Part shown: piece after piece, positions 29,197-39,180 of the stretch
How the letters are laid out: each line of letters starts with the position of its first letter
Position numbering within the stretch: position 1 is the stretch's first letter
DNA from: Tranzscheliella williamsii
Taxonomy: Eukaryota; Basidiomycota; Ustilaginomycetes; Ustilaginales; Ustilaginaceae
Direction of reading: 5' to 3'
Assembly: GCA_023212725.1 (NCBI GenBank)
Contig: JALBYF010000003.1
Coordinates: forward strand, 372,001-436,000
DNA: 64,000 nt
Position numbers and translations under genes: made by a program
The notes under the pieces: generated by a model
The model's input: only the letters and a program-made list of their open reading frames with translations
Databases searched by the model: none
Told to the model about the DNA's origin: nothing

Positions 29197-32100
29197 ATGG
29201 ACGCCAAGCTGCTCAATGTCTCCGCCCCCGTTTTCCAGCCTGCCGCAGCGCGCCTAAACGGAGGCACCCACACTCCGCTGGGCCCACCATCGCCGGTTCC
29301 CCATCACACGTACGCGATGCAGGACCCGTACTTTCCCCCACAGGCAGTGAGCTTCTCCTCCTTTCTTCCCTTGCCTCTTGTTCCGCTGCTAATCCTTCGT
29401 ACCTTCCTTCCTTTCGGCAGCTGGCTCCGATACAGAATCATATGGCGCCGGCAAGTCACGTCTCGGGCGCCATGACGCATATGAACCCGTACTCCAGGCC
29501 CTTTGCACCCAACGGCAACGTCAATGGCCCGTACAAGCCTCAGTCTCCGTCTCCTAACCTCCAGCATGCCTCTACCGCCGCGGTCGCCAGTCGGCCTATC
29601 CCCTCCAGGTTCGGACATGGTCTCAATGCTGCTAGTGTACAGCTTACTGGCCTACCTGCCTTCTTAGGAGCACCCTCCATTCAGACCTCCCTGCCATCTC
29701 CTGCAGGCTCCGGCATCGGCCCGCCGTCTCCACTCACCCCCAATGCGCTCTCGCCGGGACAGGCCATCTTCCACACTGCTCACGCTCCTTCGCACCACGG
29801 CCCCGTTCAGTCGTCTGCGTACCCCTTGAATAACAACCTCAAAGCACGCAAAGGCAAAGGCCCTCAACCAGTCACTCCTTTCAAAACCACTGGACACAAC
29901 TCAACTCCTTCTATCTCCCTGAACCCCGCCGCTTTCGCTGCCAACCTCGCCGCTATCAAACCGCGAAAAAAAGTCGTCATAGCCTTGCCGAACGAGGGTC
30001 CAACCTCGGAGGACGATCAAATCATAGCACAAGACGCAGATCAGGTAAATCTGAATGAACCAGAAGCCATCGACGAGCATGCCGATGGATCCGAGGAAAA
30101 GCAGGCTGAAAGACTCAAAAAAAGACTCGCTCGCCAGTCAGCTCTCATCCGCCAACACTGGATCAAGCGCGAACCCATAGGTGACCTTGTTCTGGACGGC
30201 AGTGTCGAGATGCCTTCAGATGCTATCTCAACGTGCGAGATTCATCCTGAACCATGGCCTTCCTCTCGGGGCCTACCGGACACCATAGATATTTATCTGC
30301 CAGGCATGAGTGCCTGGGAGCAATACCAAGAGATGCGGTTGGAGGAGCGCCTCGCTGCAGCCGGTGACATCACCACAGACTTGGAAGCTGGCCAGCTCAT
30401 GCCCACCTTCCTGGTTGGAAAAGATGCTTCTTCCAGCCTTGCCAAAGGCAGAAGCTTGTCCATATCTTCACCAGCCGACCCCAACATGATATCCTTCAAG
30501 CTCAACAGATACCTGGAATCGCAGCAGCTCGCCAGAGACGATCCCAATCAGCCAATCCACGAAACTGTAGAGGATCTCGACAGCACTGCTAAGCCTATCA
30601 ACACCTTCCAGTCCGGCCTCCCACTACGTCTCCGCGAGGCTTTTGCTCGCCGGCAAAGCAGCGCCCTTGATGCTCAGTTGAGGCCGGTTACACGCCACGG
30701 ACAGACCATGTCTCTCGGCTTACCCAGTTCGGGAGGTCCTTTCGGCTCAGAGGTCTTCAGCGCGCTTGACATGCTTCGTGCTACATCGGACCGTGGGCCC
30801 CCTGAACCAACCTCGGGTGACAGGCCAGCGCAAACAAAAACGCTGTCAGATACGGACACGCCTGCCCGTCAGACGCACTTCCTTACCGGTATCGAGGAAG
30901 CCGAAGCTGAAACCGAAGGAGAAGAGCTCGACGTGGACCAAGACATCGCTGGCCGTGCAGCGGGCTGGAAAGACCTCGGCAGAGGGTTTGGTTATGAAGT
31001 CAACGATGATGCAGATGACAGCGACCGCGCCGCCAAGCCACTTACTCGAAGGCATCTGCGTCAAGCATCACGCATCTCGGTCACCACATCTCGCAGAGGC
31101 GATGGCGAGGATCGGGATGAGCAAGAAGGAGCCCACTTTGACGACGAAGAGATCAGAACAAATCCTAGCGAAGATGCAGATGCCTCTGATTCTGAAGAAG
31201 ACATTGACCTGCACGTCGTACAAAAGTGGGATGCACGAAGAGGCAGCGCCCACCTCTCTGCCTTCGGAGATCTTCGGAGCCGCAACTTCGATGGTGCTTC
31301 CGAATTCAGCGATGAGGACGATCTGCAAGAATCGCTGACGCTGTCCGACGAGCAATTCAGCAATCCCTCTGACGAAGAAGCTGCTAAGGAAGAGCGAATG
31401 CTGCGCCGTCAGCTCCGTGCCGCCAAACGCATCGCGCGACACGAAACCCGCCGAAGGCAACGAGGCAGGTCTAATACTGACAACACGCTTCCGAGCAGCA
31501 GCATCGGCGAAGCGGACCGGCAAGAACAGTTTGCAGAGGACATGTCTCGACAATGGCCCCTTTCTCGGAGTTCAGAGACTGCTAGCCGTATGCAACAGGA
31601 TGCGTTCGTCAGCAATCCTTCCGACGTTGACCATTCTGACTTTGACGAAGCTCAACAAGCTGTCTCCTTTATTCGAGAAGAAAATCACACAGCACGTCTC
31701 AGTCAAGACTTCCGCTTCCCCGCCAAGGCGCCGTTGACGCCGGCGGCAGGCAAAGGAACCACCACAACCAGTACGCTCGGCCGTGCATCTGGCTTTTCGA
31801 TGCTCAATCCAAGTGCGAAAGAATTCAAGTTTGGCGGTACAGCTAATAGCGGTGCCGGAAACCGCACTGTCTCCGCTCCTGCCCCTCCTGCCCCAGCCTC
31901 AAGTGCAGGCGAGCCAAAGACTCACTTCCGCCTGCCCAGCATCAAAAACTCTAGCTTTGGGTCCAGCGCATTGGGGGACGTGGCCCCTCATCTCAACGTC
32001 GCTGCTCCCGCCTTTACACCAGGAGCTTTTACGTTTAAAGCGCCCGATGGTGTCCGCCTCGAGCTACCCAGTTCCACACGCGCGACGCTGTCGACATCGG

Positions 32101-35100
32101 CATCCGAGCAGCTTGAGGGTAACGTGCCGGCGAATGGCGAAGTTGACAATCTTGAGGCACGTGAGGCTCAAGGTCGTGAAAAACGGCAAAGACATGGTCC
32201 GATCGACTATAGCGGCGATGAAAGCTACGCCGAATACGCAGCAAGCCCTCCTCGGCCCAAAGCTTCAGCTGCAAGTATCGAGGGTCCACTTCGCAGCTAT
32301 AGCTCGATGGCTCGTCTCGTTCCTTCTCCTTTCAATCCAGAAGGATACACTAGTCAACCTAGGGCCGTGTCGGCCGAGTCTCGTTTCACCGCCAATGCAC
32401 CGTCTTTCGTACCCACCTGGGCTCGCAACACCAACAGGCTCGACACCATCGGATCCTTCAAGCGGCCCAGCCTACCTGACTGGGAACAGGCCTCTCAGGG
32501 GCAGCTACCTTCCTCCGAACTCGCACACCGGGTTGCCCAACCATCGGTGTTTGCGTTCGAGCCCAGCAGTAAGGCTATTCCCATCCGCAGGCCTGACCCG
32601 ACAGACGCAATCCAGATACCTGCTGTCGACCAAGCTTTGCCGAGTCCAAGCCGTTCTGGTGCTGATGTGCCGAGGAACGAATCAGATCTTGCAGGTCATT
32701 GGGAAGACTCGGCACATGAACTTTTGGAACAGGAGCAGAAACGACCTTCACCCGCGCTCGTTGGTCAACAAGGATCAAGCAATCTACGCTCAAGCGGAGA
32801 ACAGGATGCTACTCCGCTCGGGCCGAACGGCTCCAGGCAAACCTACCTCAGCTCCAACACTGCCCACGGCAATACCGCACCCGTGAACATCCCAACAGGA
32901 CCTTTAAGTTACAAATCATCCGCTTTGTCCGCCTCCTTGGAAAGTGGCAAATATATGTCGATGCGCTCTCGTCTGGTCCACAGCCGATCGGTTTCGCGAG
33001 ACAGCATCGCCCTGTCCTCGGATGGAAAAGCTCGCCGCATGGGCCGCTACAACCATGTCGATGACGATGAAGAGAGCCTGACAGACTTTATCGAGGAGCT
33101 GGCCGAACGCGTTGATAAGGCGCTTGAAGGTTGGGCAGGCAAAATCCTGGACGAAGTCACTATCATGGGTCAGGTCCGACCACGGGCCTCGGGTTCAATC
33201 GAACCAAGCCTTGACCGCGACAGAATTGTTGACGAGGTATCGAAGCGCATGGAGGGTCTGCTAGACTCCTACCTTGCGTCCACAATTTCTAGCCACGGCC
33301 GCAAAATCTCAACCGATGCCTCGGACGAGACACAGACGACGATACGGCCACCGAGATACAACCATGGCACAGTGGAGGACAAGCCGAACGGGCTAGGTTT
33401 GGCTGACGCTCCGGGCGAATGGGACTTCGATTACGTGCAGGAGAGCCTGGATCTGAAAATGCGAGATTTGCACAAGCAGATCGAGGCCTCCATGACAGAA
33501 GCGTTAGAGAAGTTCGCCGCTACACGAGAGAGCTCTGATGCGCTTTCGAACGGAGCTCCGCAATCTGCGGCCTCCCCGGAACACGTCTTCGAGGAACTGA
33601 CTAGTCGCCTTACAGAGAAGGTCGCTGGATCCTTTGGGCCACATCTCCAGGCCATCCGAGATTTGCAAAAGGCATCGGAAAGCCAACTCCACTCGACAAT
33701 TCAGTCTAAGCTGGATGACCAGCTTCTGCTGCTTTCCGAACGGGGCGCCACCTACCACGAAACTGTCCAGCTGGTAGTGGCAGGTCAGCTGCAGAGCCTT
33801 GGCGAGTCCATTGCAGGTGTCCGTGAATCTGTAGAGGACCAGATCCAGACATCCATGATACAGAGTCTCAAGCCACACCTCGACAAACTGTCAGCCGAGG
33901 CGATCAGCCCGGATATTGTAGCTGCGCGGGTGACCGAGATCTTGGCGCCGCTCATTTCTGACGAACGTGAGCGTCGAAGTGAAGAGCGCCGGAAGAGCGA
34001 AGGGGGTTTCCTTGCTTCCATTCCCAACAGTGACGAGTTCGCCGAAGCAACTCTGAAGCGTATTCAGCCCATCATCACGAGCCTCAAGAGCGAGCCAGTG
34101 GACTCGGACGCTTTGGTGGCTCGGCTTGTAGAGGTGCTGGCCAAGCAGTCTATCGAGCATATGGTAGATCTGAGTCCCGTGATTGCGCTGCTTGAACCGT
34201 TGATCGCCAAGCACGAGGACGTACGCACATTCAGTAAGCAAATTATGCAGCAACAGGCAGAGGTAGAACGGACGCTGTCAGAACTGCCGGGTGCGATTAA
34301 CGCCAAGACCGAGATCTTCCTGTCGAGCGCTGGTCAAACGAACGAACAACAGACGGCCATACTCAGCCTCGTGAAGGAGCTCAAGGACGAGATGTTGCGC
34401 TCGCTTGCTGGACAGAGCAACGTTTCGGGAGAGGGCAAACCGGCTCAAGACACTGAGCTGCGCGATCAGCGGGAGAAGCTGCAATTGCAACTGCAAGAAG
34501 CGCACGAAAAGCTTAGCTCCGCCAATGACGCGCTAGGTGAAAGCAGATCCACCGTAGCCAAGCTCGAAGAAAAGGCTGCCTTCCTCGAGCAGCAAAACAC
34601 CGAGCTTTCTACCAAAGTCCAGGAACTGGCACTTCAGACTTCCGCGCTGGAAGAAAGGAGGAGTGTAGAAGAACACAGGGCGGTTCAGGCTGAGATCCGA
34701 ACATCCGAAGCAGCCGCACTACAAATGTCGTCCGAGAAGGAAAGCTCGCTGTTGCGCACCCACGTAGAGCAACTGACAGCCGAGCTAACCGAGGCGAGGG
34801 CCGATCGTGCCCGTGAGCGGGAGAGTTCAGCTCAGGCTGTTGCTGAAGCCCTGGCACGGGCCAATCGAGCGGAACAGGCCGCCGCGGAGACGCAGGCGAG
34901 GGCGACCTCACAGCTCGAAGCGGCGCTGATGGCTGAGCGGGATGCACACGCGCTGGCGCAGTCCGCAGGGGAGAAAATGTCGAAGTCCGAAGGCCAGATC
35001 CATGCTCTGGAGAAACGGATTTCCGAACAAGACACCAAGATCGGCAACCTGCAGAACCTTTCGGCGACGCAAAAGCAGAAGGCTGCGCAAAGCCAGCAGA

Positions 35101-35729
35101 AGCTCGCCGAGGGCGAGAAACGGGTCAAAGAACTTGAAGTACAAGCACAAGAGCTGACAGAAGTAAAGCAACGACTGGCCATCTCGGAAGTGAAAGCTCA
35201 AGAGCTTGAGTCGACCAAGGCAGCACTGAAGGAGAGTGAGCACAGAGAGCACCGGGCCAGGGAAGAGGTGCAACGATACGACGAACGGTTCATCGAGCTG
35301 GAGAAGGATTTGCTTTCCATGAAAGAGCACTTCGTCGAACGGCAAGTACATGAAACTGCGCGAAACGAGCTGCAGGCGAGCAAGAACGAGATCGAGCAGC
35401 TCAAGCTGCAGCTGGCCGAACGCGACGACTCGCTCAACCGTATGCTCAGAGTGGCATCGGAGGGCTGGGAGCAGGTCGAGCCTTCCCGCGCTGGCACTGT
35501 GAGTGGAGCTTGGGCATCCATGCACGCCCCTGGCACGTCAGCGAGGTCGCAAGCGGCCGCGCAAGCAGGGAGCCGAAGGGGTACCGGTCCGGAATCCGGG
35601 ACGTCAGCCGACGTGTCTGGCGAGCTAATTGAAGCGCCCAGCAGCATGCTTGGATCGAGGTCGTTCTCGTTTGCTTCTTCCAGTCGCGAGAGGGAGGTCG
35701 CGGTTGACGAGGGCGGCTGGTGGTCCTAG
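29197..35729 (+). CDS. upa2: UPA2-like multi-PAM2 protein of endosomal mRNA transport
   Basis: In Ustilago maydis, Upa2 binds poly(A)-binding protein Pab1 through PAM2 motifs and is a core scaffold of mRNA transport on shuttling endosomes. Two exons: 29197-29346 and 29421-35729 (GTGAGC donor, CGGCAG acceptor, phase 0), giving 2152 residues. Four PAM2-like motifs are visible: LNVSAPVFQP (6-15), LNPSAKEFKF (845-854), LNVAAPAFTP (908-917) and FTANAPSFVP (1039-1048). A long coiled coil rich in Glu, Gln and Leu spans about 1727-2054. The protein ends GGWWS, matching the GWW signature that directs Upa2 to endosomes. The remainder is Ser/Pro-rich and acidic. Length and architecture match the described protein. 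The start at 29197 is the only ATG that makes the first PAM2 motif. Confidence 0.88.
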
Positions 35730-36073
35730 GGCCGCGGTCCAGCGCTCGGGCAGAAATGTCCTGCCATCCCGACACTCGCTCGCGACTGCAGCATGATCCA
35801 TGTTATACCCCCATCCGCACAAGTACCCGTTTAGATACAGTCACATCATCCACGAATCTCCCAGTGCCGTCGTTGCTGTGGCGCGTCGGCTCAGCGCTGC
35901 TCGACGTGCGCAAACAGGCGTGTATGTTAGGCTGGGCTGCCCAGCTTCGGAAATCGGCCCAGCGTTTGGCCTGCGAGACTTGCGATTTTTGGAGCGTGTG
36001 AAGTGCAGGTGGAGAAGGGCACAGCGGTTTCTTCCTTACCCTTCCTCGCCACACACGTTGAATAACGGGGGCC
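35730..36073. other. Intergenic region UPA2 to next gene
   Basis: 344 bp between tandem genes. It holds the UPA2 3' end and the next promoter. No motif was identified. Confidence 0.3.
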
Positions 36074-37042
36074 ATGTCGCGGCGGATTGTGTCGTACAGC
36101 GATCTCGCGGGCGAGGCGGATGATGCAGGGGCAGGCGCGGTGGAGGCGGGGGACGGCGGCAGTGGCGGGGCAGGGGAGGGAGCCAGGTGGGGCGGGGGCA
36201 AGCGGAAGCGGAGTGGGGGTTGCCGGGGCGGGGCGAAGCAGCGCGGGTATGGCGCGGGTGCGCTGCACTGGGACGATCCGTCGGGTGCGGCGGGCGCGGA
36301 TGCGCGCAGTGCCGATGACAGCGCGGACGAGGTGGAAGACATGCTGTACGAGGCGGCTGCGGTGGGGGGCGGCGGGTATACCGCGTGGAAGTACGACGAA
36401 AACGGCGAGCGCGTCAGCGCACCTCTTGGCCACGAGCACACGGAGGACGATCCAGAGCAAGGTCTCGACGGCTGGCACTGGAACGGCGGGGCGGAAGAGA
36501 CGGACGGCGAGAGCGATGGTGTGGATGTGGATGTGCCGTTCCTCGTTCCGTCCGTGGCCGAGTTCAACGCGGCGCGGGCGGGGAGGCGCGGTGCGGGGGC
36601 GGAGCACCACTTCGCGCGGCCGCCCGCCGCGGTCGGCGGCGGCGGGCGCGTGCTCGCCCACGCCGAGCTCTGGGCCGACACCGCCCTCCCCGCCGCCTGG
36701 ACTGCCGCCCTCGCCGAGTACCTCGCCCACCACACCTCATCCCCCCCCGCCCCCCCCGCCGCATCGCCCCTTTGGAACGACGCCCCCCTCCACCACTCCC
36801 TCCTCGCCGCCCAGCTCCGCGCCGACGCCGCACAGCTCGCCGCCCTCCCCCCTTCCCAGCCCCCCCGCACAACCCCCACCGCCACCCACGTCCCCAGCGC
36901 CCACCTGCCCGGCAACACCGCCTGGAAAAAAGCCGTCCGCACCGTCCAGGCCACCCCCAACATCGTCGCCGGCATCCCCAGCACTCTGACGTCGCCCACA
37001 CCCGCCCAGCCTCCACCACAAACAAGCCCCGCGACAGACTGA
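36074..37042 (+). CDS. Uncharacterised low-complexity protein, possible SMN-like helix
   Basis: A 322-residue protein from the ATG at 36074, very rich in Ala, Gly, Pro and Asp. Recognisable segments are a basic patch GGGKRKRSGG, an acidic SADDSADEVEDMLYE, a Trp-containing AWKYDENGE and WHWNGG, and LWADTALPAAWTAALAEYLA near 205-224. The last resembles the Gemin2-binding helix of SMN proteins (LWDDTALIxAYDKAxxxF) but the C-terminal YG box of SMN is absent, so I do not assign a function. The first 540 bp are extremely G-rich and the last 430 bp extremely C-rich. The coding status is supported by the continuous frame and the spacing between UPA2 and the GATA gene. Confidence 0.55.
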   Translation: MSRRIVSYSDLAGEADDAGAGAVEAGDGGSGGAGEGARWGGGKRKRSGGCRGGAKQRGYGAGALHWDDPSGAAGADARSADDSADEVEDMLYEAAAVGGGGYTAWKYDENGERVSAPLGHEHTEDDPEQGLDGWHWNGGAEETDGESDGVDVDVPFLVPSVAEFNAARAGRRGAGAEHHFARPPAAVGGGGRVLAHAELWADTALPAAWTAALAEYLAHHTSSPPAPPAASPLWNDAPLHHSLLAAQLRADAAQLAALPPSQPPRTTPTATHVPSAHLPGNTAWKKAVRTVQATPNIVAGIPSTLTSPTPAQPPPQTSPATD

Positions 37043-37341
37043 CTCGTCTCGAACGGAAATAGTATAGCAAGCATAGTGAGACAACAGACTGGTATCGGAA
37101 GTGGCAGCTGCGCGCCTGCGTGCGTTGGCCGTTGCTCCAGCCGTAGCGCCCCCATCGCCAGCCGGACGCTGCTGCATGAGCGAGATGCACGCCAACGCGG
37201 CCGAGTCGCGCGGCACACTGTGTCTTGTCTGGCTGGCAAGTCTTTCCGCCCTGATTCTCTGAAGGGAGAAGACATCGCTAGAGTGAGGATCGGATCGCGG
37301 CGATGGCTAGTGCGATGGAGGTAGCAGACAGGCTCGTGGCC

Positions 37342-39180
37342 TCAATCGTCGATGAGCTGGTCGACCGAGTTGCTCCGCTCGCGGGCGGCTCGGTCGGTTG
37401 ACGCCGGGTAGGCGGGGTCCTGTTCCTCCCTGGCGGGGCTGCGGCTCGCGTCTCGCGGCTTGCCGGAGCCGAGCGAGGCGGGTGCGCCGTCGTAGGGCGA
37501 GATCTGGGTGGAGGATGCGCCCGGCTGCGTGCTGCTTCGGCTAGCGTCGTCGCTGCTCGACTTGAGCAGCGTCTCGCTCGGCCGGCCCTTGTCGCGCACA
37601 GCGGCGTCCAGAGGCGACTGCGAGCTAGAGCTGGTCGAACTCAGCCGCGCCTGCGCCGCCGCACTCGCCGAAGCGGCAACGGCCGAGTCGCCACCATCGT
37701 GGTGCTCCCGCTTGTGCACATAGTGGCCGGACTCCTGCTCCCGGAACTTTTTCCACCGCGAGCCACATCGGTCGCACAGCGTACCGGGGCCGTTCGGCCC
37801 TCTTCGGAACTTGGCATCGTGGGGCGCCGAGCAGTTCGAGCAGGTCCGGTTCTTGGTCGACGCCAGCTTTCGCACGGGAAAGCTGCTGGGCTCTGTCGTC
37901 GGAGTAATCAAGTGGCTGTTCGGCGGTCCCAACGGACGGCCGGGGCCCAAACTATGCGAGAGGTTCAACGACTCTGATGGTCGCATCCGGGGGATCTTGC
38001 GGGATCTCTCCTGGTCCCCATCCATCTCCTGTTCATAGATGCTCGCCGGACCATACGAGGCGGAGCTGTAGGAAGTCGACGTAGGCGTCGAGGCAAAGTT
38101 CGACAGGGTGGGCAAGGTTGATCGCTCGCTACCGGAGGGCAAGCTGGAGCTTGCTGTGGTTGGTGAGCGGCCGACGGAGCCTGGAAAGTGGGGGAGGCTC
38201 GGTCGATGAGCGCCAGACGACAAGGGTGGTGGAACGAAGCGGTCGGCCCTTTCTGTGGGATAGTGATAATCCTGTTCGTAGCTGGAATTTCCAACTGTAG
38301 CCAAGCGTGAGAGCTGCCGAAGGTTTTGCTCATTATCTGGTCCGATCTCTGGATAAGATCGATGCCGAGAAGACAGAGGGCCGTAGGCATTCGGAGGCGA
38401 GTGGGTCTCGGCACCTCCGGCTGGCTGTGGATGTGCGCCGCGCGAAGAGATACTGAGAGATGGTCCCGACGGACCTTCGGTGGTGACGGTGATGGAGCCG
38501 CCATCTGCATGGGCAACGTTAACCGACAGAGCAGAGCCAGCAGTCGCCACCGCAGTCGCCGATGCAGACCCGGAAGAGGATGGCTGCTCAAAGTTGCTGC
38601 GAAAAGTGTCCCCTTCGCTGGGTCGTGGACGCTTAAGCATGGACTCGGCTGAGGGCGGATGGCCTCTGTGTGGATGTGGCGAGGCGCCCGCCAAATCCAG
38701 AGGATCCTGGCGTCGATCGTGGCGATCGCGCGGTTCGTGCGGCCGAAAGGACATATCTGGGTGAACCGCGAGGTCGAGGCGACGGGCGAGATCGTCGCGC
38801 TCTTGCTCAGCATGCCTAGTGCGCTGAGCGGACCTTTCCAGCTCGTGTCGAAGCTTGTCAAGATCGGCGTAGATCTGATTTTGTTCGGAAGCGCCCGGGG
38901 CGCTGGAGCTGCCGGTCATGCGAGCTTGGATCAATGCGCGAACCAAGGGCCGCACGACATCATCCAGATAGGTGCGTTCCAGTAGATGCTCACTCAGAGT
39001 GGAAGGGGTAAAGGTGTTTTCCTCTTCGTGATCTCGCTCGAATCGAGGCTCAAAGTACGATCGGGACGTGCCGAAACCGAGAACAGAGTCGGACCGCTTA
39101 GGGCGTGAAAGAAAGGGTTGATCCATGGGCCTTCCATGACCATTGTAAGGCGCGCTCATCGAAGGAGTTGAGGCGGCCAT
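37342..39180 (-). CDS. GATA-type zinc-finger transcription regulator
   Basis: A 612-residue nuclear regulator with one GATA-like finger at about residues 446-480: CSNC, then an 18-residue loop with DAKFRRGPNGPGTL, then CDRCGSRWKKFRE. The spacing C-x2-C-x18-C-x2-C is found in fungal GATA factors of the White-Collar-2/Ash1-like group; the finger lacks the usual Trp and has HDAKFRRGP in place of TPLWRRGP. Upstream are a short heptad-like helix (about 105-135, with Leu and Arg/Glu repeats) and a long Ser/Pro/Gly-rich region. Which pathway it controls cannot be read from the sequence. The ATG at 39180 follows a GTG in frame. A long pyrimidine-rich leader precedes it. Confidence 0.82.
   Translation of the reverse strand: MAASTPSMSAPYNGHGRPMDQPFLSRPKRSDSVLGFGTSRSYFEPRFERDHEEENTFTPSTLSEHLLERTYLDDVVRPLVRALIQARMTGSSSAPGASEQNQIYADLDKLRHELERSAQRTRHAEQERDDLARRLDLAVHPDMSFRPHEPRDRHDRRQDPLDLAGASPHPHRGHPPSAESMLKRPRPSEGDTFRSNFEQPSSSGSASATAVATAGSALSVNVAHADGGSITVTTEGPSGPSLSISSRGAHPQPAGGAETHSPPNAYGPLSSRHRSYPEIGPDNEQNLRQLSRLATVGNSSYEQDYHYPTERADRFVPPPLSSGAHRPSLPHFPGSVGRSPTTASSSLPSGSERSTLPTLSNFASTPTSTSYSSASYGPASIYEQEMDGDQERSRKIPRMRPSESLNLSHSLGPGRPLGPPNSHLITPTTEPSSFPVRKLASTKNRTCSNCSAPHDAKFRRGPNGPGTLCDRCGSRWKKFREQESGHYVHKREHHDGGDSAVAASASAAAQARLSSTSSSSQSPLDAAVRDKGRPSETLLKSSSDDASRSSTQPGASSTQISPYDGAPASLGSGKPRDASRSPAREEQDPAYPASTDRAARERSNSVDQLIDD

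Noticed and set aside
35803..37275. Long minus-strand frame (about 490 codons) opposite the unknown gene at 36074-37042
   Set aside because: It is an artefact of the extreme G/C composition; it has no domain and covers intergenic DNA on both sides.
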